Part shown: positions 38,672 through 47,206 of the stretch, piece by piece | How the letters are laid out: the number at the start of each line of letters is the position of its first letter | Numbering within the stretch: the stretch's first letter is position 1 | Source: Streptomyces toxytricini | Lineage (GTDB): Bacteria > Actinomycetota > Actinomycetes > Streptomycetales > Streptomycetaceae | Length of the DNA stretch: 64,000 nucleotides | NCBI RefSeq assembly: GCF_014649915.1 | Contig: NZ_BMTY01000018.1 | Span: forward strand, 100,679 to 164,678 | Direction: 5' to 3' | Program-made: the position numbers and the translations under genes | Notes under the pieces: model-generated | The model's input: the letters and a program-made list of their open reading frames with translations, nothing else | The model's database searches: none | Told to the model about the DNA's origin: nothing

Positions 38672-39961
38672 GTGAACTGGCTCATCCACGACTACCGCGA
38701 GAGCGATCTCGCCGCGGTCGTCCATCTGATCGACACGACGGCCGGGCTGGGCCAGGAGTCGGTCTTCTCGCTGGCCGAGTGCATCAGCGCGCTCACCGGC
38801 CGGCAGCCCTGCGTGGTCGCCGTCCACCAGGGCGTCCCCATCGGCGCCGCCCTCGCCTGCGTCACCGGCGAGCGCGCCTGGGTGATGCGGATCGCGATCG
38901 CCGCCGGGTGGCGGGGGCGCGGCCTGGCCAGCGCCCTCCTCGTGGAGCTTGAGCGGCGCCTGGTCGCGGCCCGCGTCGGCCGCATCGCGTACGTCCTTCC
39001 GGAGGAGGAGCTGCTGGGGGAGGGCCTGCTCAACGCCGGCTACACCCGGCAGCCCGCCGTCGCCTACTTCGAGAAGACCGAACCGCTGCACGGCCCCGCC
39101 GCCGGCCTCCTCGACGACCTCGGCGGACGCTTCCTCGCCGGCGGCCTCTGGGCGAAGGTCGCCGGAATGGAGAAGGAGAAGGACCTCATCGAGCGGCGCG
39201 TGGTGCTCCCGCTCGCCGAACCGGAGCGGGCCGCCGCGCACGGCGTCCGACCGCCCCGCGCGATCGCCCTCTTCGGGCCGCCCGGCACCGGCAAGACGAC
39301 CTTCGCCCGTGCCATCGCCTCCCGGCTCGGCTGGCCCTTCGTCGAACTGCTGCCCTCCCGCCTCGCCGACGGCGGCAACCTGGCCGCGGCGCTCCGGCAG
39401 GCCTTCGCCCGGATCGCCGAACTGGAGCGGGTCCTCGTCTTCATCGACGAGGTGGAGGAGATCGCGCCCGTACGGTCCGAACCGGCCGCGCCCGGCGGCG
39501 TCCACGGCGTGACCAACGAACTGCTCAAGCTCATCCCCGGCTTCCGCGAGGGCGACGAGCGGCTGCTGGTCTGCGCCACGAACTCCATACGCTCCCTCGA
39601 CCCCGCGTTCCTGCGGCCGGGGCGCTTCGACTACCTGATCCCCATCGGCACCCCGGACGCCGCGGCCCGCGCCGCGATCTGGGCCCGGTACACCGCCGGG
39701 CGGGGCGGCGTCGACGTGCCGGCGCTGGTCGCGGCCACCGAGCTGTTCACCCCCGCGGACATCGAGCACGCGGCGCGGATCGCGGCGCAGGTGTCCTTCG
39801 AACGGGACCTGGAGGCGGTCGGGGCGCACGGGGCGGCGGCGGCGCCGCCCGGTGCCACGACGGAGGACTACCTGGCGGCGGTCGCGCAGTGCAGGCCGAC
39901 GGTCACCCCGGCCATGACGGGCGAGTTCGAGGCCGACATCACCGCCCACGCCCGCTGCTGA
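38672..39961 (+). CDS. GNAT acetyltransferase fused to AAA+ ATPase
   Basis: A 429-aa protein. Residues 1-~145 are a GNAT domain: YRESDLAAVVHLIDTT, then the acetyl-CoA loop RIAIAAGWRGRGLASALL (near 80) and a long LERRLVAARVGRIAYVLPEE strand region. Residues ~185-420 are a classic AAA+ module: ALFGPPGTGKTTFARA (Walker A 202-209), VLVFIDEVEEIAP (Walker B near 257), LVCATNSIRSLDPAFLRPGRF (sensor 1 and arginine fingers) and a helical lid ending TPADIEHAARIAA. It may acetylate a target that the ATPase ring recognises. The GTG at 38672 has no strong ribosome site nearby. Confidence 0.9.
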   Translation: MNWLIHDYRESDLAAVVHLIDTTAGLGQESVFSLAECISALTGRQPCVVAVHQGVPIGAALACVTGERAWVMRIAIAAGWRGRGLASALLVELERRLVAARVGRIAYVLPEEELLGEGLLNAGYTRQPAVAYFEKTEPLHGPAAGLLDDLGGRFLAGGLWAKVAGMEKEKDLIERRVVLPLAEPERAAAHGVRPPRAIALFGPPGTGKTTFARAIASRLGWPFVELLPSRLADGGNLAAALRQAFARIAELERVLVFIDEVEEIAPVRSEPAAPGGVHGVTNELLKLIPGFREGDERLLVCATNSIRSLDPAFLRPGRFDYLIPIGTPDAAARAAIWARYTAGRGGVDVPALVAATELFTPADIEHAARIAAQVSFERDLEAVGAHGAAAAPPGATTEDYLAAVAQCRPTVTPAMTGEFEADITAHARC

Positions 39962-39988
39962 CCCGTCCCCTTCCGCGCCGGGGGCGGC

Positions 39989-40567
39989 CTACCGCTCGCA
40001 GCGGTACGTGAAGGCGGTGCGGGCCGTGCGGGTGTCGGGGGAGAGGATCTCGACGGTGGCCGACGCCTCGAGGACGCCCTCGCCGCGGAACGTCCACAGC
40101 AGGTGGAGGCGGGCCTCGTCGCGGCCGCGCGGGACGCGCTCGGTGAGGGCTTCCGTACGTGTGCCGTCGCTGCGGAGCCAGCGGTACGTGATGGTCCCCG
40201 GGCGCCCGTTGGTGCGGACGAGGGCCACCACGTCGGCGGTCGAGTCGCAGCCGGGGTCCCGGCCGTCCGCGGTGGCCGCCGACACCTCCCGCACGGCCAG
40301 TCCCGGCCCGAACTCCTGCCACAACAGGTAGCCGAGCACGCCGAGCAGGACCGCGCCGGCCAGGGTGTAGCGGCGCCACTCCGGGCGGCGCCGCGGACGG
40401 GGCGGGAGCACGACGGGGAAGGGGGCCGGCGCGGCCGCCGTCACGCCCGGGCCGAACCGCAGGACCGAGCCCTCGACCCGGTCGGGGACGGCGTCCCGGA
40501 GCTCGGGCGGCCCGTCGATCCAGTGGCTGCCGAGCACGGTGGCGCTGTATTCGTCGTCGTTGTTCAT
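39989..40567 (-). CDS. Single-pass membrane protein coupled to Ser/Thr kinase
   Basis: A 192-aa protein of no recognised family. The N-terminal ~65 residues are cytoplasmic (MNNDDEYSATVLGSHWIDGP and a Pro/Arg-rich PPRPRRRPEWRR). One TM helix follows (YTLAGAVLLGVLGYLLWQEF), then an extracytoplasmic domain with two Cys (PGCDSTADVVALVRTNGRPG and AFTYRCER), probably disulfide-bonded and beta-sandwich-like (GTITYRWLRSDGT). The ATG overlaps the kinase stop (ATGA), so it is translationally coupled to the upstream kinase. The kinase's own extracytoplasmic domain has a similar pattern (VTVQWFTGDDG...CHWGVRV), suggesting related sensory or binding domains. Confidence 0.75.
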   Translation of the reverse strand: MNNDDEYSATVLGSHWIDGPPELRDAVPDRVEGSVLRFGPGVTAAAPAPFPVVLPPRPRRRPEWRRYTLAGAVLLGVLGYLLWQEFGPGLAVREVSAATADGRDPGCDSTADVVALVRTNGRPGTITYRWLRSDGTRTEALTERVPRGRDEARLHLLWTFRGEGVLEASATVEILSPDTRTARTAFTYRCER

Positions 40568-42222
40568 GCGGGGGAGCACCTCCTCACGACGAGGCTGTCG
40601 GTGGCCGGGCCCTGGCCCGCCGCCGGGGAGGTCGTCACTCGGACGCCCCAATGGCAGCCGCCGCCCTTGAACGTGTGCGTGACCGGTCCTGCCGCGGCCA
40701 GGGCCGCCGTACCGCCTCCGGCCGTGTGCTCGTACACGGTGGTGCCGTCGGGCTCGGCGAAGGCGTCGCCGTCGTCGCCCGTGAACCACTGCACGGTGAC
40801 CCGGACCGGGCCGGTGCCGGTCGTCTTGAACGAGATGTCCGCCGCCGCCGTGTCCGGGCCGGTCTGCGCCAGCTGCACCCCGACGGCGTGCACGACCGGC
40901 GTCGGCTTCGGCGTCGGCGTGGCGGTCGGCGAGGGCCGCGGGGACGGCGGCCGGGCAGGCGAGGCGGACGCCGACGGCCGCACCACCGCCGAACGGCTCG
41001 GCGACGGGCGGGCCGACAGCGACGGCCAGGGCGAGGGCGACGGTGAACCGCTCGCCGACGCTGACGCCGACGCCGACGCCGACGGCGACGGCGACGGGGA
41101 CGCCGGAGGCGAACCGGACGGCGACACGGACGGCCCCGGCCCGGGTGTCACCGGCCGCGAGGTCGCAAACGAGTCCGCCGCCCGCGCAGCGCCCGGCTCG
41201 CCGCCCACCGCGCTGTACGCCGCACCGATGACGACCCCCAGCACGAGGGCCGCGCCCGCCGCGATCGACCCGCGCCGCCCCGGCGCCCAACCCGACCCCC
41301 GCCCCAGCGAGGTCGTCGCGACCGCCGTCGTCCCCGAGGCCGTGCCCCCCGAGGACGGGAACAGCAGCGGCAGCAGCGCGGCCGCCGCCGCGAGCCTGCG
41401 CTGCCCGCGCTCCTCCCAGTCGGGCCCGTACGCGGCGAGCGCCAGGTGCTCCAGCTCCGCGACGAACTCCTCGGCGTCGCCCGGGCGCTGCTCCGGTGAC
41501 TTCGCCATGCCGCGGCGGATCAGCGGCCGGACCGTCTCCGGAGCCTCGTCCTCCGGGACGGGCGCCTCCACGTGCTGGACGGCGAGCTCCGCGAAGTTCT
41601 GCCCGGGGAACGGCTTGTGGCCCGTCAGGCACTCGAAGAAGGTGGCCGTCGCCGCGTACACGTCGGCCGCGGGCGAGGCCGGCCGCCCCTGCCACTGCTC
41701 GGGCGCCATGTAGGCGGGCGTCCCCGCGACGCCGGGGGTGGTGCCGCGGCGCGCCGCGATCCCGAAGTCGACGAGCTTGGAGGAGCCGTCGGCCGCGACG
41801 AGGACGTTCTCCGGTTTGTAGTCGCGGTGGACGACGCCCGTCCGGTGCGCCGCCGCCAGGCCGAGCAGCGAGCCCTTCAGCACGACCAGCGCCGCCTCCG
41901 GCCCGGTCTGCCCCGACTCCCGCAGCACGGCCCGCAGCGAGATCCCGTCGACGAGCTCCATCGCGATCGCGGCGCCGCCCGGTGCCTCCACGTATTCGTA
42001 CAGCCGCACCACGTACGGGGAGTCGAGGCGGCCCAGGAGCCGTGCCTCGGCCCGGAACTCCGCGAGGAACGCCGGGTCCTCGCGGAGCCGCTCGCTCAAG
42101 TACTTCACCGCGACGGGTGTGCCGGTCGCCCCGTGCACGGCGAGGACCACGCGGCCCCCGCCGCCGGCGCCGAGCTCCCGGACGTGCGCGTAGCCGGGCA
42201 CCGTCCAGCCGTACGTCGTCAT
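40564..42222 (-). CDS. Ser/Thr protein kinase with extracytoplasmic domain (PknB-like)
   Basis: A 552-aa transmembrane kinase. Kinase domain residues ~10-270: glycine loop LGAGGGGRVV, ATP Lys in TPVAVKYL (near 39), catalytic loop VVHRDYKPENVLV (near 131), KLVDFGIAA and TPAYMAPEQW. A Pro/Ala-rich juxtamembrane region leads to a TM helix (SIAAGAALVLGVVIGAAYSA, ~315-335), then a ~100-residue Ser/Pro/Ala linker with (SA)n runs and a C-terminal beta-type domain with paired Cys. It senses an unknown signal outside the cell. Start ATG at 42222. Its stop overlaps the next gene (ATGA), making a two-gene operon. Confidence 0.92.
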   Translation of the reverse strand: MTTYGWTVPGYAHVRELGAGGGGRVVLAVHGATGTPVAVKYLSERLREDPAFLAEFRAEARLLGRLDSPYVVRLYEYVEAPGGAAIAMELVDGISLRAVLRESGQTGPEAALVVLKGSLLGLAAAHRTGVVHRDYKPENVLVAADGSSKLVDFGIAARRGTTPGVAGTPAYMAPEQWQGRPASPAADVYAATATFFECLTGHKPFPGQNFAELAVQHVEAPVPEDEAPETVRPLIRRGMAKSPEQRPGDAEEFVAELEHLALAAYGPDWEERGQRRLAAAAALLPLLFPSSGGTASGTTAVATTSLGRGSGWAPGRRGSIAAGAALVLGVVIGAAYSAVGGEPGAARAADSFATSRPVTPGPGPSVSPSGSPPASPSPSPSASASASASASGSPSPSPWPSLSARPSPSRSAVVRPSASASPARPPSPRPSPTATPTPKPTPVVHAVGVQLAQTGPDTAAADISFKTTGTGPVRVTVQWFTGDDGDAFAEPDGTTVYEHTAGGGTAALAAAGPVTHTFKGGGCHWGVRVTTSPAAGQGPATDSLVVRRCSPA

Positions 42223-42372
42223 CGCCTGCCCCCGTCCGTGGCGTCACCGTGACCCGGTCCGGCCGCGTAGCCGGCCGGCCACCCCCAGTGACACGGTTTC
42301 CGGCCGGGCCGGTTCCCAACCCGGCACGGGGCGGCTCAGCCCGCGGCCCCCTCCGGGCCGCCCGGGTTCCGC

Positions 42373-42864
42373 TCAGCCCGCCAACAGCTCCAACAGCCGC
42401 TCGACGAACGTGACCTGTGAGGCGATCAGCTTCGTCCTGGCCTCCTCCGGGGTGAACCAGGCCACCCGGTCCAGCTCCGGGAACTCCCGCGTCCGCCCCG
42501 AGCGGGGCGGCCACTCCATCAGGAAGGTGCCGGGCACCATGAGGGCCGGGTCGAGGTCCGCGCGGACCGCCCAGATCACCACCTGCTTGCCGCTCGGCAT
42601 CCGGGCCCCGCCCAGCGGGAGGTACGGTCCTTCCGGCGGGGGCAGGCCGATCTCCTCGGTGAACTCCCGCCGGGCCGCGTCCAGCGGCGCCTCGTCCGGC
42701 TCGTACTCCCCCTTCGGGATGGCCCAGCCGCCGGCGTCGCGGCGCTCCCACAGCGGGCCGCCCATGTGGCCGAGCAGCACCTCGACCGCGGGGGCGGACC
42801 CGGGTGCGGCCGCCGCCCCCGCCTCTCGGAAGAGGAGGAGCCCCGCACTGCGCTTCGTCGTCAT
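42373..42864 (-). CDS. NUDIX hydrolase (AP4A/MutT-like)
   Basis: A 163-aa NUDIX protein. The box is KGEYEPDEAPLDAARREFTE followed by EIGL (G-x5-E-x7-REFTEEIG), preceded by GGWAIPKGEY as in diadenosine tetraphosphate hydrolases and related MutT-like enzymes. The N-terminus SAGLLLFREAG and the WF block RVAWFTPEEARTKLI complete the fold. It could clean up oxidised or dinucleoside nucleotides; exact substrate unknown. Start ATG at 42864. It is the third NUDIX domain in the window (with 9458-10495 and 35548-36114), all of different subtypes. Confidence 0.92.
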   Translation of the reverse strand: MTTKRSAGLLLFREAGAAAAPGSAPAVEVLLGHMGGPLWERRDAGGWAIPKGEYEPDEAPLDAARREFTEEIGLPPPEGPYLPLGGARMPSGKQVVIWAVRADLDPALMVPGTFLMEWPPRSGRTREFPELDRVAWFTPEEARTKLIASQVTFVERLLELLAG

Positions 42865-42919
42865 GGCCGCATGTATGCCCGGCGGGCGCGCCGCCAGTCC
42901 GCCGGCGCGCCGCGCCGGC

Positions 42920-43969
42920 TCAGTGGTCGTGCGGGCCCTGCCGGTGGACCGGGCCGTGGGCCTCGGCGCAGTGCGGGTCGCCCGCGTCGTCCGCCGTCCG
43001 GCCGACGGTGAGCAGCGCCTCCTGGGCGTGGTCCACCTGGAGCGTGGTGTGGGTGATGCCGTACTCCTTGGCCAGCAGCCGCTCCAGGTCCCGACGTACC
43101 GCGTGGCAGTCGCCCGCCGGCTCGACCAGCACGTGCGCCGACAGGGCGGCCTGGCCCGAGGTGATCGTCCAGATGTGCAGGTCGTGGACTTCCGTCACCG
43201 GCGGATGTCCGGCAAGCCGGTCGCCCACGGCGTCCGGGTCCAGGTGGGCGGGGGCCGCCTCCAGGAAGATCCGGCCGGACTCGCGGACCAGCCCGTAGCC
43301 CGCCTTGACCATCAGCGCCACCACGACGAGCGTGGCGATCGCGTCGGCCTGCCGGAAGCCGGTGGTCAGGACGACGAGGCCGGCGACGGCCGTGCCGATG
43401 AACGCGAACAGGTCGTTCAGGACGTGCTGGTAGGCCCCCTCGACGGCGAGCGAGGAGCGGTTCGCACGGGAGATGCACCAGGCCGCGGCGATGTTGACGA
43501 GGATGCCGGCGAGCGCGGTGACGAGCACCAGGCCGCCCGCGACCGGCGGCGGGTCGATCAGCCGCTCGACCGCCTCGTACGCCAGCCAGACGGCCAGCAG
43601 CAGCAGGGTGAGGCCGTTGGCCTGGGCGGACAGTATCTCCGCGCGCTTGAGCCCGTACGTGAACCCGCCGCGCGCCGGGCGGGCGGCGAGCCGCATCGCG
43701 ATGAGGGCGAGGACGATCGAGACGGCGTCGGTCAGCATGTGCGCCGCGTCGGAGATCAGTGCGAGCGAGCGGGCGATGACGCCGATGACCACCTCGACCG
43801 CCATGAAGGTGCCGATCAGGGCCAGTGCGGCGGCCAGCCACCGCCGGTCCGCGTCGGCGGAGACCCCGTGGGAGTGCCCGCCGGGGCCGTGCCCGTGGCC
43901 GTCGTGGCCGTGTCCGCGGCCCTGGTCGTGCGTGTGTCCGGCGTCGTGCATGTGGTCGTGCACGCTCAT
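42920..43969 (-). CDS. Cation diffusion facilitator (CzcD/ZitB-like)
   Basis: A 349-aa divalent metal/proton antiporter of the inner membrane, probably exporting Zn, Cd or Co. The His-rich cytoplasmic N-terminus (HDHMHDAGHTHD, GHGHDGHGHGPGGHSHG) binds metal. TM1-TM6 span ~55-260, with the site motifs SLALISDAAHMLTDAVSIVL (H-x3-D in TM2) and LAVEGAYQHVLNDLFAFIGT (H-x3-D in TM5). The C-terminal domain includes VTEVHDLHIWTITSGQAALS. I chose the ATG at 43969, just before the His-rich tract; an extension to 44068 looks non-coding. It is divergent from the FHA-ABC exporter across a 151-bp gap holding a 15-bp palindrome. Confidence 0.93.
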   Translation of the reverse strand: MSVHDHMHDAGHTHDQGRGHGHDGHGHGPGGHSHGVSADADRRWLAAALALIGTFMAVEVVIGVIARSLALISDAAHMLTDAVSIVLALIAMRLAARPARGGFTYGLKRAEILSAQANGLTLLLLAVWLAYEAVERLIDPPPVAGGLVLVTALAGILVNIAAAWCISRANRSSLAVEGAYQHVLNDLFAFIGTAVAGLVVLTTGFRQADAIATLVVVALMVKAGYGLVRESGRIFLEAAPAHLDPDAVGDRLAGHPPVTEVHDLHIWTITSGQAALSAHVLVEPAGDCHAVRRDLERLLAKEYGITHTTLQVDHAQEALLTVGRTADDAGDPHCAEAHGPVHRQGPHDH

Positions 43970-44037
43970 GGCGTCCCCCGTCCGGTCGGTTCCGACGCGT
44001 GAAGTGAAGCGCACTGTGAAGCAATGGGCAAAGGCTG

Positions 44038-44052
44038 CAACGGGGACCGTTG
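44038..44052. promoter_or_regulatory. Palindrome CAACGG-GGA-CCGTTG between CDF and ABC genes
   Basis: Perfect 6-bp arms about a 3-bp centre in the divergent promoter region, 69 bp from the CDF start and 69 bp from the ABC start. It could be a metal-responsive operator for the efflux gene; this is inference. Confidence 0.4.
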
Positions 44053-44120
44053 TCATTACGGTTAACACCCCTCTGACCTGCGGTTATGCCCCGCCGAAAG
44101 GATCGTGGGAAAATCTGCTC

Positions 44121-46532
44121 ATGGCCCAGCCCTCAGGTGTGCCGTCAGCCGCGCCCGAGCTAGTCCTGGAAACCGACGCGGGCTCCACCCCGATGAGCCC
44201 GAGCCGGACCTACCACGTCGGCCGCGACCCCCTCTGCGAAATCTGCCTCGACGACGCCCGCGTCTCCTGGCACCACGCCGTGCTGCGCCCCGAAGGCGAC
44301 CACTGGACCGTCCAGGACGAGGACAGCACCAACGGAACCTGGGCCGACGGCCACCGCGTCCGCGAGTGGAACGTCGGACCCGGCAGCGAGCTCCGCTTCG
44401 GCAGCGCCACCGACGGCCCGCGCGCCCTCCTCCTCGACCGCGGCCGCGCCGCCGCGCCGCCGCCGGCGCCGCCCGTCGGCCCGCTCGCCGACGCGCCCCC
44501 GCGCGCTCCCGCGCCAGGCGCCCCCGCCCGCGTCTCCAGCCCGTCGCTGACCGGTACCTTCCGCCGCCCCACCTCCGTCCGGCAGGTCCCGGCCAGCACC
44601 GCCGTCCGCATCGGCCGCGCCGACGACAACGACCTCGTCATCGACGACCTCGTCGTCTCCCGCCGGCATGCCGAACTCCGCGCCCTCCCCGACGGCACGC
44701 ACGAGATCCACGACCTCGGCAGCCACAACGGCACCTACCTCAACGGCGTGCGCACCGACCGCGCCACCGTCTCCGAGGGCGACATCATCGGCATCGGCCA
44801 CACCGCCCTCTGCCTCGTCGGCGGCCGCCTCCAGGAGTACACCGACACCGGCGAGGTCTCCCTCGACGTCCAGGACCTCACCGTCGCCGTCGACCGCGGC
44901 CGCAAGACCCTCCTCGACCACGTCTCCTTCCCCGTCGGCGCCAAATGCCTCCTCGCCGTCGTCGGACCCAGCGGAGCCGGCAAGTCCACCCTGCTGGGCG
45001 CCCTCACCGGACTGCGCCCCGCCGACCACGGCACCGTCCTCTACGACGGCCGCGACCTCTACCGCGACTACGCCGAACTCCGCAGCCGCATCGGGCTCGT
45101 CCCCCAGGACGACATCCTGCACGCACAGCTCACCGTCCGCCGCGCCCTCACCTACGCCGCCGAACTCCGCTTCCCGCAGGACACCGCGAAGGCCGAGCGG
45201 CAGGCCCGCGTCGACGAGGTCATCACCGAACTCGGCCTCGACCAGCGCGCCGACCAGCCCATCCACAGCCTCTCCGGCGGACAGCGCAAGCGGGTCTCCG
45301 TCGCCCTCGAACTCCTCACCAAGCCCTCGCTGCTCTTCCTCGACGAGCCCACCTCCGGCCTCGACCCCGGCATGGACCGCTCCGTCATGCACATGCTGCG
45401 CGGCCTCGCCGACGACGGCCGCACCGTCATCGTCGTCACCCACAGCGTCCTCAGCCTCGACGTCTGCGACCGGATCCTCGTCCTCGCCCCGGGCGGCCGC
45501 ACCGCCTGGTACGGGCCCCCGCAGGAGACCCTGCCCTTCTTCGGCTTCGACCAGTGGCCGGAGGCCTTCGAGGCGTTCGAGGCCGATCGCGACCGCGACT
45601 GGGCCGGCCGGTACCGCTCCTCCCCCCAGTACGCCCGGTACGTCCGGGGAGCCGCCCGCCAGCCCCGGCACCCCGGGGAACGGCACTCCGGCGCCTTCGC
45701 CGCCCCGCCGCCCAAGGCCCAGAGCTGGGGAGCGCAACTGTCCACACTGGTGCGCCGCTACGCCGCCGCGCTCGGCGCCGACCGCACCTTCCTCGCCATC
45801 ATGGTCGCCCTGCCGTTCGTCATGGGCGCCATGGCGCGCGCCCTCGCCGGCGGCGCGCTCACCCGCGAGTCCGCCGTGAACGTCCTGCTCATCCTGTGCG
45901 TCGGCGCGGTCCTGACCGGCGCCGCCAACGCCGTCCGCGAACTCGTCAAGGAACGCACCATCTACCAGCGGGAACGGGCCGTCGGCCTGTCCAGATCCGC
46001 CTACCTGATGTCCAAGGTGGCTGTCCTCGGCGCCGTCACCACCGCCCAGGCGGCCGTCCTCACCCTGGTCGGCCTGTACGGCGTCGACACCAACGCCCCC
46101 GGCGGCCGAGGCGTGCTGCTGCCGCCGCTCGCCGAGATCATCCTCGCCACCGCCCTGCTGTCCTTCACCGCGATGATGCTCGGCCTGCTGGTCTCCGCCC
46201 TCGTCCGCAAGGAGGAGGTCACCATGCCGCTGCTGGTGCTGCTCGCCATCGTGCAGGTCGTCTTCTGCGGGGCGCTGCTCCGGCTCGACGGCGCACCGGT
46301 CATCGGCCAGCTCGCCTGGCTCGTGCCCTCCCGCTGGGCCCTCGGAGCCATGGCCGGCACCGTCGACCTCGGCGCGATCGTCCCCGGCGCCCTCACCGCC
46401 GACCCGCTGTTCGCGCACGACCCCCGGGTCTGGCTGCTCGACCTGGGGATGCTCGCCGCCCTGTCCGTGCTCTTCGGCGTGCTGGTCGCGCGGCTGCTGC
46501 GCCGCCACGAGCCGGCCATCATGCGGAAGTAG
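44121..46532 (+). CDS. FHA-FHA-ABC ATPase-permease fusion
   Basis: An 803-aa ABC-2/ABCG-type half-exporter with two N-terminal FHA phosphothreonine-binding domains. FHA1 (~15-105) has YHVGRDPLCEICLDDARVSW and DEDSTNGTWADGHRV. FHA2 (~155-235) has VRIGRADDNDLVIDDLVVSR then HDLGSHNGTYLNGV. The ABC domain carries VVGPSGAGKSTLLGAL (Walker A, near 283), HSLSGGQRKRVSVALE (signature, near 384) and SLLFLDEPTSGLDPG. The last ~280 residues hold six TM helices. FHA domains imply control by Ser/Thr kinases such as the one at 40564-42222. Start ATG at 44121, probably leaderless or with a very short leader; substrate unknown. Confidence 0.93.
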   Translation: MAQPSGVPSAAPELVLETDAGSTPMSPSRTYHVGRDPLCEICLDDARVSWHHAVLRPEGDHWTVQDEDSTNGTWADGHRVREWNVGPGSELRFGSATDGPRALLLDRGRAAAPPPAPPVGPLADAPPRAPAPGAPARVSSPSLTGTFRRPTSVRQVPASTAVRIGRADDNDLVIDDLVVSRRHAELRALPDGTHEIHDLGSHNGTYLNGVRTDRATVSEGDIIGIGHTALCLVGGRLQEYTDTGEVSLDVQDLTVAVDRGRKTLLDHVSFPVGAKCLLAVVGPSGAGKSTLLGALTGLRPADHGTVLYDGRDLYRDYAELRSRIGLVPQDDILHAQLTVRRALTYAAELRFPQDTAKAERQARVDEVITELGLDQRADQPIHSLSGGQRKRVSVALELLTKPSLLFLDEPTSGLDPGMDRSVMHMLRGLADDGRTVIVVTHSVLSLDVCDRILVLAPGGRTAWYGPPQETLPFFGFDQWPEAFEAFEADRDRDWAGRYRSSPQYARYVRGAARQPRHPGERHSGAFAAPPPKAQSWGAQLSTLVRRYAAALGADRTFLAIMVALPFVMGAMARALAGGALTRESAVNVLLILCVGAVLTGAANAVRELVKERTIYQRERAVGLSRSAYLMSKVAVLGAVTTAQAAVLTLVGLYGVDTNAPGGRGVLLPPLAEIILATALLSFTAMMLGLLVSALVRKEEVTMPLLVLLAIVQVVFCGALLRLDGAPVIGQLAWLVPSRWALGAMAGTVDLGAIVPGALTADPLFAHDPRVWLLDLGMLAALSVLFGVLVARLLRRHEPAIMRK

Positions 46533-46536
46533 CGCC

Positions 46537-47181
46537 ATGGGCGTACCCGCGGCGCACGGCGGCACCGAGTTCCGCCCCACGCACGTCGTCCCCCAGAGCG
46601 GGATGCCGGCCTGGGAGGAGCCCGACGTCTCCCGGCCGACCGTCCCCCTCGACCCCTTCCTGCCCGTCCAGCTGCTCGACCGGCGCGGGGAGTGGGGGCA
46701 GATCGTCTGCGCCAACGGATGGTCCGCGTGGGTGGACGGCCGCCTCCTCGTCGCCGTACCGCAGCCGCCGCCGACCGGCGGCCGGCCCGTCGGCCGGGCC
46801 GAGGACCCCCTCCCGCTGCTCGCCCGCGCCGCCGACGCCCTCGACCGCTACCGGCAGGCCGCGGAGGAGCACGCCGCGGGCCGGCTGGACCAGGAGGGGT
46901 TCCGCAGCCGTACGCGCGGTCTGCGGTCCGGGGCCGTCGTCGACGGCGAATCCGTATGGCTGTACGACGAGGCCTCCGGCCAGTGGATGTACGGCGATGG
47001 GACCCGCCTCGCCACCTACGCCGCCCCCGCGCCCGGCGCCGAGCCGGCCCCGCGGGCGGAGCCGACGCCGACCGCCGTGGGAGAGGGCGGCCCCGCGGTG
47101 GAGCGTCCGGCTCCGGCGGCCCGGAGCGACGGCCACGAGCCGACCCGGGTCGTCACCCCGCCGGAGACGGGCGGCCGCTGA
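46537..47181 (+). CDS. Hypothetical protein downstream of FHA-ABC exporter
   Basis: A 214-aa cytoplasmic protein. Residues ~20-75 (THVVPQSGMPAWEEPD, LDPFLPVQLLDRRGEWGQIV, CANGWSAWVDGRLLV) look like an SH3-type small barrel. The middle (PLPLLARAADALDRYRQAAE and DGESVWLYDEASGQWMYGDG) may be helical plus a WW-like turn. The last ~50 residues are Pro/Ala/Glu-rich and disordered. It starts 4 bp after the exporter stop, so it is certainly in the same operon and probably works with it, for example as an adaptor to the FHA domains. I do not know a named family. Confidence 0.8.
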   Translation: MGVPAAHGGTEFRPTHVVPQSGMPAWEEPDVSRPTVPLDPFLPVQLLDRRGEWGQIVCANGWSAWVDGRLLVAVPQPPPTGGRPVGRAEDPLPLLARAADALDRYRQAAEEHAAGRLDQEGFRSRTRGLRSGAVVDGESVWLYDEASGQWMYGDGTRLATYAAPAPGAEPAPRAEPTPTAVGEGGPAVERPAPAARSDGHEPTRVVTPPETGGR

Positions 47182-47185
47182 GCCC

Positions 47186-47206
47186 GCCCGGGGTCACCGC
47201 CCGGGC
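47186..47206. terminator. Hairpin at convergent gene ends
   Basis: GCCCGGG (47186-47192) pairs exactly with CCCGGGC (47200-47206) around a 7-nt loop. It spans the 12-bp gap and the last codons of the convergent streptophobe-type gene, so it could stop transcription from both sides. Confidence 0.5.

Noticed and set aside
40900..41110. Dense GAC/GCC tandem triplets
   Set aside because: They encode the Ser/Ala/Pro linker of the Ser/Thr kinase, so they are coding low complexity rather than a DNA repeat element.
43970..44068. N-terminal extension of the CDF protein to an ATG at 44068
   Set aside because: The extra 33 residues do not resemble the family, run through the palindrome and promoter region, and the His-rich start at 43969 matches homologues.
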